Of a stretch of DNA of 64,000 bases, positions 27,701 through 39,700 are shown piece after piece; position 1 is the first letter of the stretch; the number at the start of each line of letters is the position of its first letter. This stretch comes from Ischnura elegans (taxonomy: Eukaryota > Arthropoda > Insecta > Odonata > Coenagrionidae): contig NC_060258.1 in assembly GCF_921293095.1 (NCBI RefSeq), positions 3,720,001-3,784,000 on the forward strand, in the 5' to 3' direction. The position numbers were made by a program, and so were the translations under genes. The notes under the pieces are model-generated. The model did no database searches. It saw nothing but the letters and a program-made list of their open reading frames with translations, and was not told the DNA's origin.

Positions 27701-30700
27701 GGCAAAAAGCCGTTATGAATATTTTATTGGAGAGGAAAAACATTTCTTCAAATGATAGAGTAATTAGTTTTAATTTGACATGCAATATCTGGCGGAGAAA
27801 AAATATTATATACAGTAGGTCAGGAAGCGTACTGGGTACGCATGACGGCGGCATACGAAATTTAAAGGGCGCGTACTGGGTACGCATGACGGCGTTGAGC
27901 GGTTAAGTAACAAAGAGATGTGTTATTCTTGTCGAAATCATTCAAAATGAATGGTTCATTGCACGTACCAGAATTGGGGCATACAGCTGCTCTGATCATA
28001 CACCTTTGCTCATTGAGCAAGTGATGCCATCTTTGGAGAGGGTATTGGATGCTGGCAACCAGGTTGGTTGTTGACAGGAATCAATTATTTTCTGTGAGCT
28101 GATTTTGATGGAGTATGTTATATATTCAACTTTGATAAAAATGAAATGTAATTATTAGTTTTAGATTAGAGAATGTCATGAGACCATCATATCTCAAAAT
28201 ATTGCTGATAAATTTGTTCTTCATTCTTCGGAAGATTTTCCTATGCCTAATTGAAAAGGCAGAGTAACATGGTGGCCCATATTTTGTTGGTCAATAAATT
28301 TATCTTGCCTTCCTCTCTGAGGTCAGAATAGCAATTCAGGGAATTTTTCATTTAAGCATACATTTGATGTATTGGTTGTGATCTTTTGCTTCTCGTACCA
28401 ATTGGTGAAAACCCATGTTAAGGAAGTGTTAATTCTCTTTCTATTAGAGTGGCATGGCAACATGTGGGTCCCCTGGTGTAAAAGCAGATCAGACCGGCGA
28501 TGATGAAGGAGGATGTGTGCACAATTATAGCACGGATGCGGCCACAAATGACTTTGTGGCTGAAGCCTCTGTTCAGGTAATCATAATAATAATATTCAAA
28601 TTGGTCCAGTGATTTGTTTGGACAAATATATGACATGTCAATGAGTATGTAAGATACAAAATCAGTACAAATGAAAAAAGAAAAAAATTATGGGAAGGAA
28701 TTCATCATAGTTATAAATATACTTTTTTGCTCAAACATTTGCTGCATACATAAACACACAAGTGTGAGGTTAGACATCAAACTCGCACGCTCCGCGCGCT
28801 CGTTAAGGGGCTCCGCCCCTTAAAAACCCCGATCCCGGCTTCGCCGTCTACTTTTGTGGTCATTCGAAGACTTTTGAAGTTCGAATAATTACACCTCAGC
28901 TAGGGGCCGGCTTCGCCGGCCAGGGGGTAGGGAGGCGCCCCACTCATTCCTCGCTGAAGGGCGGCTTCGCCGCCCATGGGTTGAGTGTGCCCCCCCGGGG
29001 CTACCCCGCTTAATACTCGGAACGGCTTCGCCGTTCCTCGTCTAAGGTCGCCATAGCCGCCCAGAGGGCGAAGGCATTTCGGAGCTGTTTCACCGTTTTT
29101 CGTTAGAGGGGCGGCTTCGCCGCCCAGAGATGGGGGGAGTCCACAGCTTCTGCGCCGCTTGAACATCGGGGCGGCTTCGCCGCCCGAGGGTTACTGAAGC
29201 TCCTTCTCGCCTACGCCAGTTACTCCTCGGAACGGCTTCGCCGCCTTGGGATTGAGGAGCCCCCCGCGGCTGCTCCGCTTAGTCCTCATTAATGCTCTTC
29301 TCCACCGAGAGGGGTGCCCTGGGGGATTCGGGGGGTTTTAATGTGTTATGCATGCGGTCACCAATCATCCACAGTGATCACGTAGCGATGATTGTAATGG
29401 GTAGTGCAATGCGGAGTAATAGTGGCGACAAGTACCCATAAAAGAAGACTCAATGGCAAGTTTTTCATTTTTTTGCCGGGGGTTCCAACGGAATACCGGG
29501 GGTTTTATACTTGTGTTAAACCAGTGGTCAGAAATCGTTCTCATAAATTCCGTGCCGATAAGTCCTAGGGGTGCGGAACAGTGGTCTGACGATTCTTTTA
29601 CCGGAGAGGCGATTTATTAGGAAATGGTTTTGGGAGGTTTCACGGGCTTATCAGGGGTTTTAATAAGTGGTGGGGGCACTGGTTAAATTGTGACGAAAAC
29701 TACTCGGAAAGGCGACTTTAAATTTTTTAATTTTTTTTTTGGCGATGTTCCAGGAGGTGATCGGGGGTTTTCTGGTATTTTTCCCGTATGGTTTACGGTG
29801 GCTCGCCCTCACCAAATATTTCGGATCTAGAGCTCAGAGGGGACGGGAAGTGCGGCGTAATGTTTGAGAGAAGTTCCCAAATAGGAGACTTAATGGCACA
29901 TTTTACATTTGGGGGGTATTTCAGGGGGATTCCGGGGGTTTATGTGTGTATTCCAGGTGGTCACCATCCGTTCAAATAATTTCCGTGGGGATGAATCGTT
30001 GGGGGCGGTGGTATAGTCACGAAAAGTACCCAAAAAGTAGACTAATATGCAAAATTTTATTTTTAGGGGGGTGTATGTGGGTTTACCGGGGGTTTATAGG
30101 TTTGTCCTACCAGGGGTCATCAGTCGTCCACATCAATACCGTAGTGATGAGTGGCAAGGCTTGGGAAAGTGGCGGAATCGTGACGAAAAATACCCGAAAA
30201 GGCTACTTATATGCAAATTTTAATTTTTAGGGGGTTTCGGGGGGTTTAAAGATGACGATACCATATGGCTACATTCATTTACTGTCATATCTAACAGTAG
30301 TGTGCCCTATGAACTCCATATTTCAGGAGTAATACAAAAAAAAGGAAACCAGTCCCCGAAAAAAGTGAGTAGTGCCCGCCATTTTTATTTTTTCGCGTTT
30401 AAACCCATTAAATCATTTACTAGATGTTTATGTTTTCTGAAAGACAATGCATAGTTGTATGTAACTACAAAGTTTGAAAGAAATCAGTCGAGTAAAAATT
30501 GATAAAACCTTGTGTTAATCTTTTGGAAATCGTAATTTTCGGTGATTTTCGGAATACTTTAATTTTTTTCTGAGTAACCAAGCACGATGAAAGAAAAGTG
30601 TTACCTACATTTCGTAGACGATGTTATCAGCATATATAATAATCATTTTCGTTGTCCAACACCTTAAATTAAGTCGAGGGGAGGGGAAAGTTTGATATTA

Positions 30701-33700
30701 TTTTCGAAAAATCATTTTTTGGACGCCATTTTAGCTGTAATTTTCTCAAATGGAAAGTAATAAATTTACTTAATTACGTGCCTACGTTCATCAGCTTTCA
30801 AAAAATGCATTAACAACTCGTGTGGCACGCACGGTTCGCGCGGAGTAAAATAAAAACCGAAAGACGGTCACCGGAAAAAGCCCGATTTCGGCCATTTTGT
30901 CGTCCTAGCGACGACACGTGGCGGAAACTTCCGGTTTTCGGATTTTTCCTCCGGATCATTTCGGTTTCCCCGCACGCGTGCCAAATTTCAGCTCTCCAGC
31001 ACTTCTAGAAGTGGTCGGGAATTTGTATCCATCAGTGAGTCAGTCACCACGAGGGCTGTATATAGATAGGATTCAAGTAGAATTCACTATTATAAATTGA
31101 CAATACTACATCAATAACATTATTTTCTCTGATAGAAAAAAACAATTAGATGTCATTTTTTTGCGGAGTATGTGAACTTGTTGCTCCTAGGAGACTTTAT
31201 TATCATGTTTTAAAACCCAGAAAAGGAGAACTGAGATTTTGTGAATTTTACATTAGTTTTTGCAGAGATAATTAGTGTAGAGCTGGTTGCATACACCATT
31301 GAGTCACATGAATGGGTAAACTTGAAATTTGGTAAAATTATTAATATTAATGCCTTAAAAAGTTATTTTCGTGTGCTTTAAGTATTACACATTTAAAACA
31401 GTTACTACCGAAGATGCACCCCTAGTAAACCACCAAAAATCAAAATTTTATAATAATAGTATGTTCACGATCGTTTTAGGCTTACTTATTGTAGGTAAAG
31501 AGGTGTTTTATATCCTCTTTACTTGTTCCACTGCCTGTCTTCTGTTAGATAGGCAGTGGAACAAGTAATACTAACTGTTACTGTTTGCATGCAATGAATG
31601 CTTCTTTATACTCCTTAGCTATGTATTGCCTGGCTCACTACAGAATAAAAAGTTGTGCTACACCAACATATGAAATTACAACCCTTTGGATCAGCGTAGT
31701 AACCTTGGTAAAAGCTAAAAAGAATTTTTTAGAGTGGTAAATATAACTAGTGGATAAAATCCACCGAATACAAACACTTCTTGCTTGCATAGAATATTAG
31801 TCAAAGTAAACAATAATAAAGGCAACAATATCTTGAAGTGATTCAAATAACACCTTAGTCTCAGTCACATTGAGGCAATAGACAAATATTGGTTCATACG
31901 GTAGCATTGATCTTTAAATTGTGACTAATCCTAAGCTTTCTTGATAACATGAGGTTTTTTTTTTCTTTTTCGAGTACTATGATAGATTATTGTACAATTT
32001 ATTGCATGTATATGTATAACACAATCGGTTAAGATGCGAATATCTTAGAAGAGTATATTCTGAGGTGGTTTGTAGATATTTATCAATGCTATAAATAGGA
32101 ATCATTGCTTTTATGTGAACTCATAAAGCTTTTTCTACATTTCTGTACCTCTGTCTTTTATGATGCTGATTTTGGACTCATATGCAGGCACAGGCCTCAA
32201 CATCTTCCCAAGGCGAAGAGGTGGATGCTGAAGGCACAAGAGCCGTTGTGATAGACCTTGACACTCTGCTGGTTTTGGCCAAGAACGAACTATCTCCCGA
32301 GGAGACTGATGCCTCTGAGGTATGCACGAAATTCAAATTCAATTAAATTAATGGATGTAAGTGATGTTTGGGAGAAATCCTCAATTTCAAGTACTGTAAA
32401 CTCGGGTACTTGAGCCCAGATTTTGAAACCTTAAAGATGGTTGTTGAAGAAAGAAGAAATAAGTTGGTGGTTGTTTTTGGGAATTGCTGTATAGGCAATA
32501 TTTTCATGCTCAACGTTTCACTCCTATTGTGAGCGTTATCAAAAGGGAAACCATTCTTGTCCCGATCTTTTATATGTTTTGTTTATCTATTATTGACCCG
32601 ATTTTGAATTTTTGCGGAAGGAGATAGCCGTTGGTTATTATATTTGGCCAGGAACCCTCTTCATATGTGGCTGAGGTTATATCCATCCTCCCTATTGAAG
32701 TTGTTTGGCCTTTTAGCTATCTTGACGGATTCACATGTAAGATGCGGATGATATTCTTCCGTCTTCGCCAATACCCTTGTAGCATTAAACATTATTTATT
32801 ATGCAGCAATTCCCAAAAACAACCACCAACATTGATAAAAGAAGCTGTGAAAATCTTCATACAAGACAACCATTATTTTCAAAAATAGGCACATTGTATT
32901 GTAACAAATGCCGCTTGGCATGGTTCATGGGTAACTTTAAATTAGTGTTCACAAGGCAAGGAGAACTGATTCAATATCGTGAGTGATTGTGTTTGTGTGC
33001 GTATACAGTGAAGATTGAATGGAGTGTGGAGTGTTTCCCCCTCTCCCCACAATTCCCCGCTTTCCCTGTTTTGGGGTTTTTTCCCTGATGTGTACATGAC
33101 CTGTGAAAGGTCCACATTTTTCCCAATCCCCTCCTTCCAAACAACATGTGTCAGCAGCGAATAGAGGGTGACAACATCTGCACCCCTTTCCTCTACAAAA
33201 TGAGAAAATGCTTCGGTCATCCCCCCTCCCTGTGGTGAGGATTCTATGAAAACCTGCTTCTTCCTATGTTTCCTCCAGTTGCCCCAACCTCAGAAAACTA
33301 ACACTCTCTGGTTAATGAAATATGAAGGAATTTCAGCTTAAGGAGACATATTGACCCCGCTTCATGCTGCAGCCGAAGGCTATGCCCGACAGCTGATGGT
33401 GTGTTGCCTGTCAGGTGGAGGAGAGGTAGAAAGAGAAGAGAATCATGGAGGTTAGACGGTGAGGTGAAGAGTGGCGAAGAAGGGGAAATAGGAGAACTGA
33501 ACAGTATCTTTCCTATGCCAAGAGGAATAAGGTTAACCCACTACGACTTCAATTATATACTCTCTCAGCCCATGGTGATTGAATGTGCTACAGGAGCCAG
33601 CCAAGGAGGTCATCCCCATCCATGACAGAGAGTTGATATGTGAAACTGTTAATCCACATGAATTCCCACCGAGTTAAGAAGATTCGCGAAGAAATTCCCT

Positions 33701-36700
33701 GTATAATCAAGAATAGAAAGACTAACTCTGAAGAAGACCCGTTGCCCTGCAATATTTGTACCTTGCCTTTTGTTTATTCTTTTGGCCTACCCTTTTTCCC
33801 CAGAAATGAGTGTACATTTTAGTATTTAGGACAGAGTTTATTGGAGAGTGTTCAGGATTAGTGTTGGTGTTGTCACTTCATTTGTTTTTGTATTCACACC
33901 AGAGATTCCCAAGGATTTAATATTTTTGTTTAATTTTTTATCATCTAAGATATGTCATTTTAAAATCTGCTTACTTCCAGCCTATTGTTATGGAGAATGA
34001 GGAGCTGGTTCAAAATCGAACAATGGCCATGGAGTGTATCACGGAGGCTGTGGGTGAGTGCACTTCATTGCTTTGAAAGTGACTCTTCTTAGAAAATATT
34101 TTAAAGTAATTCTGACTAGGCGATGTCCAAAAACTGGAACTCAGAATTCAAAAATTTTTTTGAATTTAGTTTCTTTCGTACTTTCTTTCTACACTCTTTA
34201 AATTACAAAAACTCGTTTTTGTCAATATTTCCATGAAGTTCACTGAATATTTTAATTTTACATGTGGCTCAACCCCGGATCCTCGGCATGACAATTGGGT
34301 ACTTTAACCACTGGACTAACGCACACCCTTGGCAGAGTGGCTCTTATACAGTGGAACCTCGTTAAAACGAGTACAGGCTATAGCGATCCCCCCGAAATTG
34401 CGAGAGAGAGAGAGAGGCGATGCACCGTCAATTTACCCTATAATAAGCATATTAAAAATTCGTTTTTACGAGGCCCTTTTGGTGTTGGCTGTCGCCATAG
34501 CGAGGGTTTCACCACCGGATAAACTTGCATCAAGACTCCTTAACCTCTGTAATTTCTAGTGATCTGTTTGAAATGAAGTTAATGGAGTGCTCTGTCTCAA
34601 ATTTATGTAGTAAACTGTCATTCGATAAATAAGTAGTTAATTTTGGTGAAAACATTGTGGCATTAGCATTCGCGAATGCTTGATCTTCTTTTATTCCACG
34701 GGCGGCAGAAAGCCGTCGGCAGCATACCCGCACGTCCGTGAGTTGCGTGTAAGGAAGCATTTGATGGCAGAAACTTTTGCCAAAAAACACCAAACACGTC
34801 TAAGCGAGAAAATAAAAATAAAGGAGTAATATGAGAGTTTCGAAATTAATTAATCTTCCTATTCGCTCTTCACAATTAAAAAAAAGCGCCCAAGGAATGC
34901 AGACTATGTACAGCAGTAAGGAGCTTTGTTCGGGTGGTTTTGCCCACTCCGATCTGGGGGAACTTCTGAGAAAGGGGCTACGCCTAAGCCTAAAGCGGAG
35001 TATTTCAGGGATAGATTGAATGGAATCGAGAATTTTAAGAGTGCTGAAGGTTGATTATACTAATGCAAAGCACGAAAGCGTTATCTCCCCTTATAATTGC
35101 TGGTGGTACTTACAGTGTAAAACCGAAGTCGTGGAAGAAAGGACTCCGATCATAAGTATCTTAAGAAGTGTATTCCGCGTGATGTAACATAGACGAAACG
35201 GAACTTTTTTACATCCTACTCCCCGAATAAATCCTTGCAGTACGAGGTATTTCATGCAATGGTGCCTCTTAGGATATGTTGTGCGCCTTAGCGATGATGT
35301 AGGATGTACGAAGCAATGATACTCAGCGTGAATTGCCCGGATGGACGTATTTATTCTCCGTTGCGGATTCACAAGGGTGAACTATTCGCGTCAGTGGTCG
35401 GAGTCGTACTGGCGCTCTTTTCCGTCACGTGGGTAGCCGAGCATCCGCTGGTGGCCGCTGGAAGAACTCACAGAACAACTGACTCTCATTTGTAGTGCCG
35501 TGGTAAACTCGGTGTATTATATCAAATGCGTAGCGAGCGTAACACTGAAAAAGGAACTTTTTTAAATACGGCAATTTTAATCACATCATTTTTCAAGTTA
35601 AGCAGACTTTTTACCGTAGATAATGAAGATATTACAGTATCTGATAGAAAAAGTCTTCCAAGGCAGGAACTTTGTACAACCTTCTACCGTTTTCAACTGC
35701 AGAAACAAATGCAATACGTTATTTCACCTCACTGCCGCTTAATGTACAGGAACAATAAGCATACACCAATGGAAACATTTGAGGCAATAAATAACCACTA
35801 TTCAGTTTTATTAGTTAATTTTAGCATTTTCTGTGGAAAATACCAAATTAATAGAATGATTACGTAAATGCACTAATTAAGTGCATAAAAAAATGGCTTC
35901 GACGGTTGTGCATTGGCATTATGATTGACAAAACAATGCTTTGAATGATTTTTATTCAGTGCGGCGCTTATAAATTGTTTAAATAGTTAGTCGTTGTTTG
36001 AGTAAGGGAATTTAATGACGCAAAACCTTTCGTTTGGATTTATGCTTATGTTCATCGGATAGAAATTTATCTGTCGCCACACTACTTCTGTTCTTGTATA
36101 ACTGTTCGCAACAGGTATATTGGCTATTATTTGCTCCACCTCCGGTGAAGCGACAATTCGCTATAGCGAGTGTTTAGTGGTGCACCGTGGGGTGTCGTTT
36201 TATCGAGGTTGCACTGTATATGAATTTATTTGACCTGTAAATGTTTAAATTCATTTCAGTTTAAACTATTTGGTTATATAACCTCATATGGGGTCTGATT
36301 CGAGGACAGCTCCCAATGGACTATGTATAACACAAGGAAATTTGATTGAATTGTGAGACACGGTTTTTGGACACTCCCCTTGTGAAGGATTTAGCATCTG
36401 TATTTGTCATCCATCTCTACAATATTTAGTTTATGATTTGTAGTTCTGATGGATAACGTAATCAGGTCTAGATCTACTAAAACTTCTGTCATGCATCAGT
36501 GACATTCACCAATAAATGCAGTCATATGGGAATTCCAGCATACTTAACCTAACAATTTTTTCTTTAAGACTGGGTCATAGAAAAAAAATCCCATGAAATC
36601 ACTTGTGAAGAATACTTAGCTTAAGATTCCAGTTATTTACCATGTGAATTGTGGCGTCCATGGACAAAATGAACATGGAACTTGTTGAAATGTGCTCAAG

Positions 36701-39700
36701 GGGTTTTTTTTTAGTTTTGAAATTATGGTAAAATTTTGCTTGTTAGACACCCCCAACCAATTCACTGTTTTGTGCTCAAGGCTTTAACTGTGCTCTAATA
36801 GGCCTAACAGTTAATCATGGAAAAGTGTGATAAGGAAAAAAATGATTTGGCTGAAAATAGGCTTAACTCAGTTTCAATGCCTTGTGAGCAGCAGATGTAG
36901 TTCTACAGGGTAATGACAGTGGGTGACTAGGCCATGCTTACTTATTCTCGTTGGCTAAGATTTCAAGGTTATAGCTTCATCCAAATTGTTTAAGGTTTTA
37001 CAGCAATATAAAAGGCATCACCCTCTTTCAGGGTGGATATGAGAAGTTTGAATTAATTGGATGTTATTTTAACTTATATCTGTTGAGTTTATTTTTTATT
37101 ATGATGTTCTAGTGGTATTTTCTACATTTCTTTACATTTTAATTACTTTGAGTTTTGTGAAAATTCATTCTGGACTTATTCTAAATTCAAATATTATTGT
37201 GATGATTGCTTCTAAAAATAGATAAATTATTAAAGAATTTAAGGGAAGAGTGAGGAACTTGGAAAATGGATACATGTAAACAACTTGGATAACAGGTAGC
37301 TTTGCCAATTTTCAGGTTTTTCATGTGAAGTCTATGTACCCACAAAGTGAGAAAATGAAATAGATATTCTTAAAGACTTACTCAAGAACCATGAATCATG
37401 CTTCATAGTGATTGCTTGCCAGACTTAATCCATGGTGAATTCAACCCTGAATACAGGTTCAGACACTGAAACCAGACGATTATAGATGGTCGTAAGATGG
37501 AGTTGGGAAGTAGTGTGGGGGGAGGCTACTGATATGTTACAAAATGTGCTGCCTGCCATTTCGGTGCATCTTTGCATGCAAAGCCTTTTTATCAAAATGT
37601 TAGATTCATTCTGCGAACACGACAATCTTTTTCTCATCTTAAAATTCTGCATAACTGGTGTGTTGTTATGGTTTTATAAACCAATCCATCCGGAACCATC
37701 CATGCTCTCAAACTAAGACTGGCAGAAAGAGATATTAGCGGCAATGTGAGGGCACATTCAAAGAGAGAGTTAGAAGCTTTTCCACTCTTCTCATTTGGGG
37801 TGTACTTTCACTGAAGCCATATAATAAAATTTCGGATCCTGATCCCATGCCTTCGGCAAATTTGGATCCGATGTACCTGATGAAGGGCAATAACTACGGA
37901 TATTTGGATACATGGCATCCCATCTTACCATCCCAATATAATATTTAATGACCTAAGGTATGTGATCATTAATACCCCATGTCTTTATACTTGAAATAAT
38001 TTTATAAATAATGCAGGGTGTAGTGGTTGCGAAAGTTTCTTTAGAATAGAAATGTGCCTCTCAGACAATAATATATTAATTTACTTCTGTTAGTGTTCTT
38101 GTTTACGAACTGCAAATATTTCTTTTTTAATACATTTTGTCCTTGAAGGTAAGTTCTAATAATATGCCATATTGTTACCCATTTATCTTTCTCTCAACGA
38201 TTTATTTAGATAGTAATGATTTTTTGTGAGCTTCAATTACCTTTTGACCCACGTAGTTCCTGTCCATTATTATTTTGCATATTTTTAGCCTTGCATTGCA
38301 AGGAAGTATTTGCATTTAATAATGGGGATAATTGTTTCAGTTCAACATTATGTGTGTGCATGGCATTTGTAAATTCAGTGTATGATTACTTCTGTGCATG
38401 AAAAAGTGCATTGAGATGTTTTCTGGAGTAGATATTTGAGGTTAGTATTCAATATTTTGTTCAATGTCTCTGTGGAGCAGTGCCGCTCAATTTGTGAAGA
38501 AATGTATTGAAACCACCATAAAAAATTAACTGACACCTTGTAATGTGTATAGCATTTAACGGAAGAATCGGTTAAAGTAGCTACCTTGGTATCTGTCTAA
38601 AGGCTGTTATAAATTAGTTCAACGAATCGTAGATTTCATGCCTGACTTACTTATTTTTTATTTGAAATTCTTTTCTAGAGTCCCCAGCTTCTGAACAAGC
38701 CTCAGCCTTGTTTGCAGTCCTTGAACCAAAGATTAGAGCATCACATTCAAGGAAAGGAAAGAAGGTGATTGATAAAGACATTAAAAAATGTGATACCTTG
38801 CTTGCTGATAAAATAACGTTGTGCTCGAATCCTAATGATGCATGGTTACATTCGAAATCTGGATATGCACCTAAAATCATAGGGGATAGAGGAAAAATGA
38901 CTATTGCAGGGAAGAGAGGTTGTTGTAATAATGCAGAAACCAACAAGTTTTTCAGGAGCACTGAGAATGGGAAGAATGGTACTAAGGCAGCCATGCAGGA
39001 AAACAAAGTAAAAAGTACCTGCATGATTGAAAATCCCAGGAAGCGTGCCTGTTCAAGGAAAAAATCTTATCATTGTTTCTATGAATGTGATAAGTCTTTC
39101 TCTCGAAAGAGTAACCTAGTCCGTCACATTCGGACTCATACGAAGGAGAAACCTTATTCTTGCCATGTATGTGATAAGTCTTTCTCTGAAAAGATCACCC
39201 TTCTCCGTCACTTTCGGACTCATACGAAGGAGAAACCTTATTCTTGCAATGAATGTGAAAAGTCTTTCTCTCAAAAGAGTCACCTAGTCCGTCACATTCG
39301 GACTCATACGAAGGAGAAACTTTATTCTTGCCATGTATGTGATAAGTCTTTCTCTGAAAAGATCACCCTTCTCCGTCACATTCGGACTCATACGAAGGAG
39401 AAACCTTATTCTTGCAATGAATGTGAAAAGTCTTTCTCTCAAAAGAGTCACCTTGTCAGTCATATGCGGACTCATACGAAGGAGAAACCTTATTCTTGCC
39501 ATGTATGTGATAAGTCTTTCTCTCGAAAGAGTAACCTAGTCCGTCACATTCAGACTCATACGAAGGAGAAACCTTATTCTTGCCATGTATGTGATAAGTC
39601 TTTCTCTGAAAAGATCACCCTTCTCCGTCACATTTGGACTCATACGAAGGAGAAACCTTATTCTTGCAATGAATGTGAAAAGTCTTTCTCTCAAAAGAGT

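Larger units (their letters stand above)
25819..27902 (-). mobile_element. piggyBac-type element B, decayed
   Basis: TTAA at 25815-25818 and 27903-27906. The left end is CCCCTCAAGCGCGGCGGGC; the right end, inverted, is CCGCTCAACGCCGTCATGC. Near the ends are palindromes: GGGCATTTAATTAAATCCC on the left and GCGTACTGGGTACGC twice on the right. It contains a transposase relic on the minus strand and has itself been hit by a SINE (26036-26337). Confidence 0.85.
28775..31080 (+). mobile_element. Composite GC-hairpin / tandem-repeat element, class unassigned
   Basis: A sharply bounded foreign-looking block within an intron. It begins near ATCAAACTCGCACGCTCCGC and holds, in order, a GC-rich hairpin array (28785-29250), about six degenerate repeats of about 155 bp (29336-30247), an AT-rich stretch, a GC-richer segment, a palindrome ACTTCTAGAAGT near 31002, and a GTGAGTCAGTCA motif with an ATATAGATAGG end. 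A TC start, internal tandem repeats, a hairpin near the 3' end and no visible terminal inverted repeats resemble non-autonomous Helitron/Helentron organisation, but no CTRR end is present. Class is therefore open. Confidence 0.5.

Noticed and set aside
28785-29250. Bacterial contamination or CpG-island promoter
   Set aside because: The GC hairpin block sits inside a longer element with AT-rich parts and within an intron whose flanking exons join in phase; no bacterial gene is readable. Contamination is still worth testing by read depth.
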